Source of the DNA: Serilophus lunatus
Taxonomy: Eukaryota; Chordata; Aves; Passeriformes; Eurylaimidae
Direction: 5' to 3'
Length of the DNA: 64,000 nucleotides
NCBI GenBank assembly: GCA_013399895.1
Contig: VXBA01001778.1
Coordinates: 726,096-790,095, forward strand
Both the position numbers and the translations under genes were made by a program. The first letter of the stretch is position 1. Each line of letters begins with the position of its first letter. Shown in pieces: positions 63,404 through 64,000 of the stretch. Under the pieces are notes generated by a model. It saw nothing but the letters and a program-made list of their open reading frames with translations. It made no database searches and had not been told where the DNA came from.

Positions 63404-64000
63404 GAATATGAATGGGCTCAATGACCCACTTAGAAAAATATTTGGTGACCTGCCATGAAATGGTTAGAGAATGAAAAAGGCACCATAAAAATTCTGCATC
63501 CTGTTGGGAGCTCTGATATCTTCAGTAAGAATATTGGTACAAAGACTTGTTGTCACAAACAGACAAATAGTGCTTGTGAGTCATTGCTTTGATCCCAAAG
63601 TAGCACGCAAGCAAAATTGTCTCTTTTCATAATGCGATAAATTCAGCAAATGGTGACAAACAACTCACCAGCTCACATAAAAGAACACTCACAACATCCA
63701 AGCTGTATTAAAAGTTCCACTAATTGTTAGGCAAATACCAATTACCTCTAGCTGTTTCACTGCTACTCATGTATTCTATATTCATTTGCAATGCAAAAGC
63801 AAAGCCCTCTGTCTTACAGATGTGAGGATCTAAAACATGGAGCTTTCTAAAAGGAAATTAATTATTTTTTAAAAAAATATTCTGTAGTAAGCAGTCCTGG
63901 GAGTTCTTTCTGAAGAGATTATTTTAGATGTTTGTAGAGATGTTGAGATGTTTATTTGGCAGCACTGCCTATTAGTTATTTGTGTTTGATTAGATGATCA

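Larger units (their letters stand above)
28946..64000 (+). other. NLGN4X: NLGN4X intron downstream of the 153-nt exon (partial)
   Basis: At least 35 kb of intron follows the 153-nt exon. I looked for the conserved next exon (start of FLSTGDQAAKGNYG) in the supplied translations and by eye and did not find it, so the intron runs past the window. Repeats are concentrated in 31335-49882. The pieces 28992-31334, 32984-34954, 35801-37224, 38771-40089, 42166-43198, 43751-48304, 49883-54502 and 54734-64000 show only scattered simple repeats and short random ORFs. No antisense or nested gene could be supported. Confidence 0.85.

Overview
The window is almost entirely intron of one gene, NLGN4X (neuroligin-4), read on the + strand in a bird genome. 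Two coding exons can be supported: a 60-nt exon at 25196-25255 and a 153-nt exon at 28793-28945. Both have canonical AG/GT borders and compatible phase, and their translations match the neuroligin splice-site-A insert and the start of the cholinesterase-like ectodomain. The exon before them and the large exon expected after them lie outside the window. No other protein-coding or structured RNA gene could be supported.

A bird is indicated by many CR1 LINE fragments, several ending in ATTCTGTG-type 3' tails, by degraded solo LTRs of a kind common in bird genomes, and by the avian-like NLGN4X exons. The LTR types hint at Neoaves, but the order is inference. No Alu, B1 or L1-type mammalian repeats were seen.

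Layout: 1-25195 is intron with CR1 copies at 1905-3200, 12262-12695, 14558-15002 and 21830-22390, and LTR remnants at 10945-11550, 15197-15330 and 16583-16775. 25196-28945 holds the two exons, separated by a 3.5-kb intron that carries TGCATG (RBFOX-type) elements and a long inverted repeat. 28946-64000 is a long downstream intron with CR1 copies at 31335-32920, 34955-35004, 35375-35800, 37225-38770, 40090-40415, 41450-42165, 48305-49026, 49630-49882 and 54503-54712. It also holds an LTR at 43199-43750 and a 124-bp TTCTA microsatellite. From 54734 to 64000 it is mostly unique AT-rich DNA.

The biology most worth attention is the splicing of the 60-nt cassette: a weak donor, TGCATG elements just downstream, and a hairpin-forming intron before the next exon. 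All mobile elements are broken. No new multi-gene system is present as far as the sequence shows.
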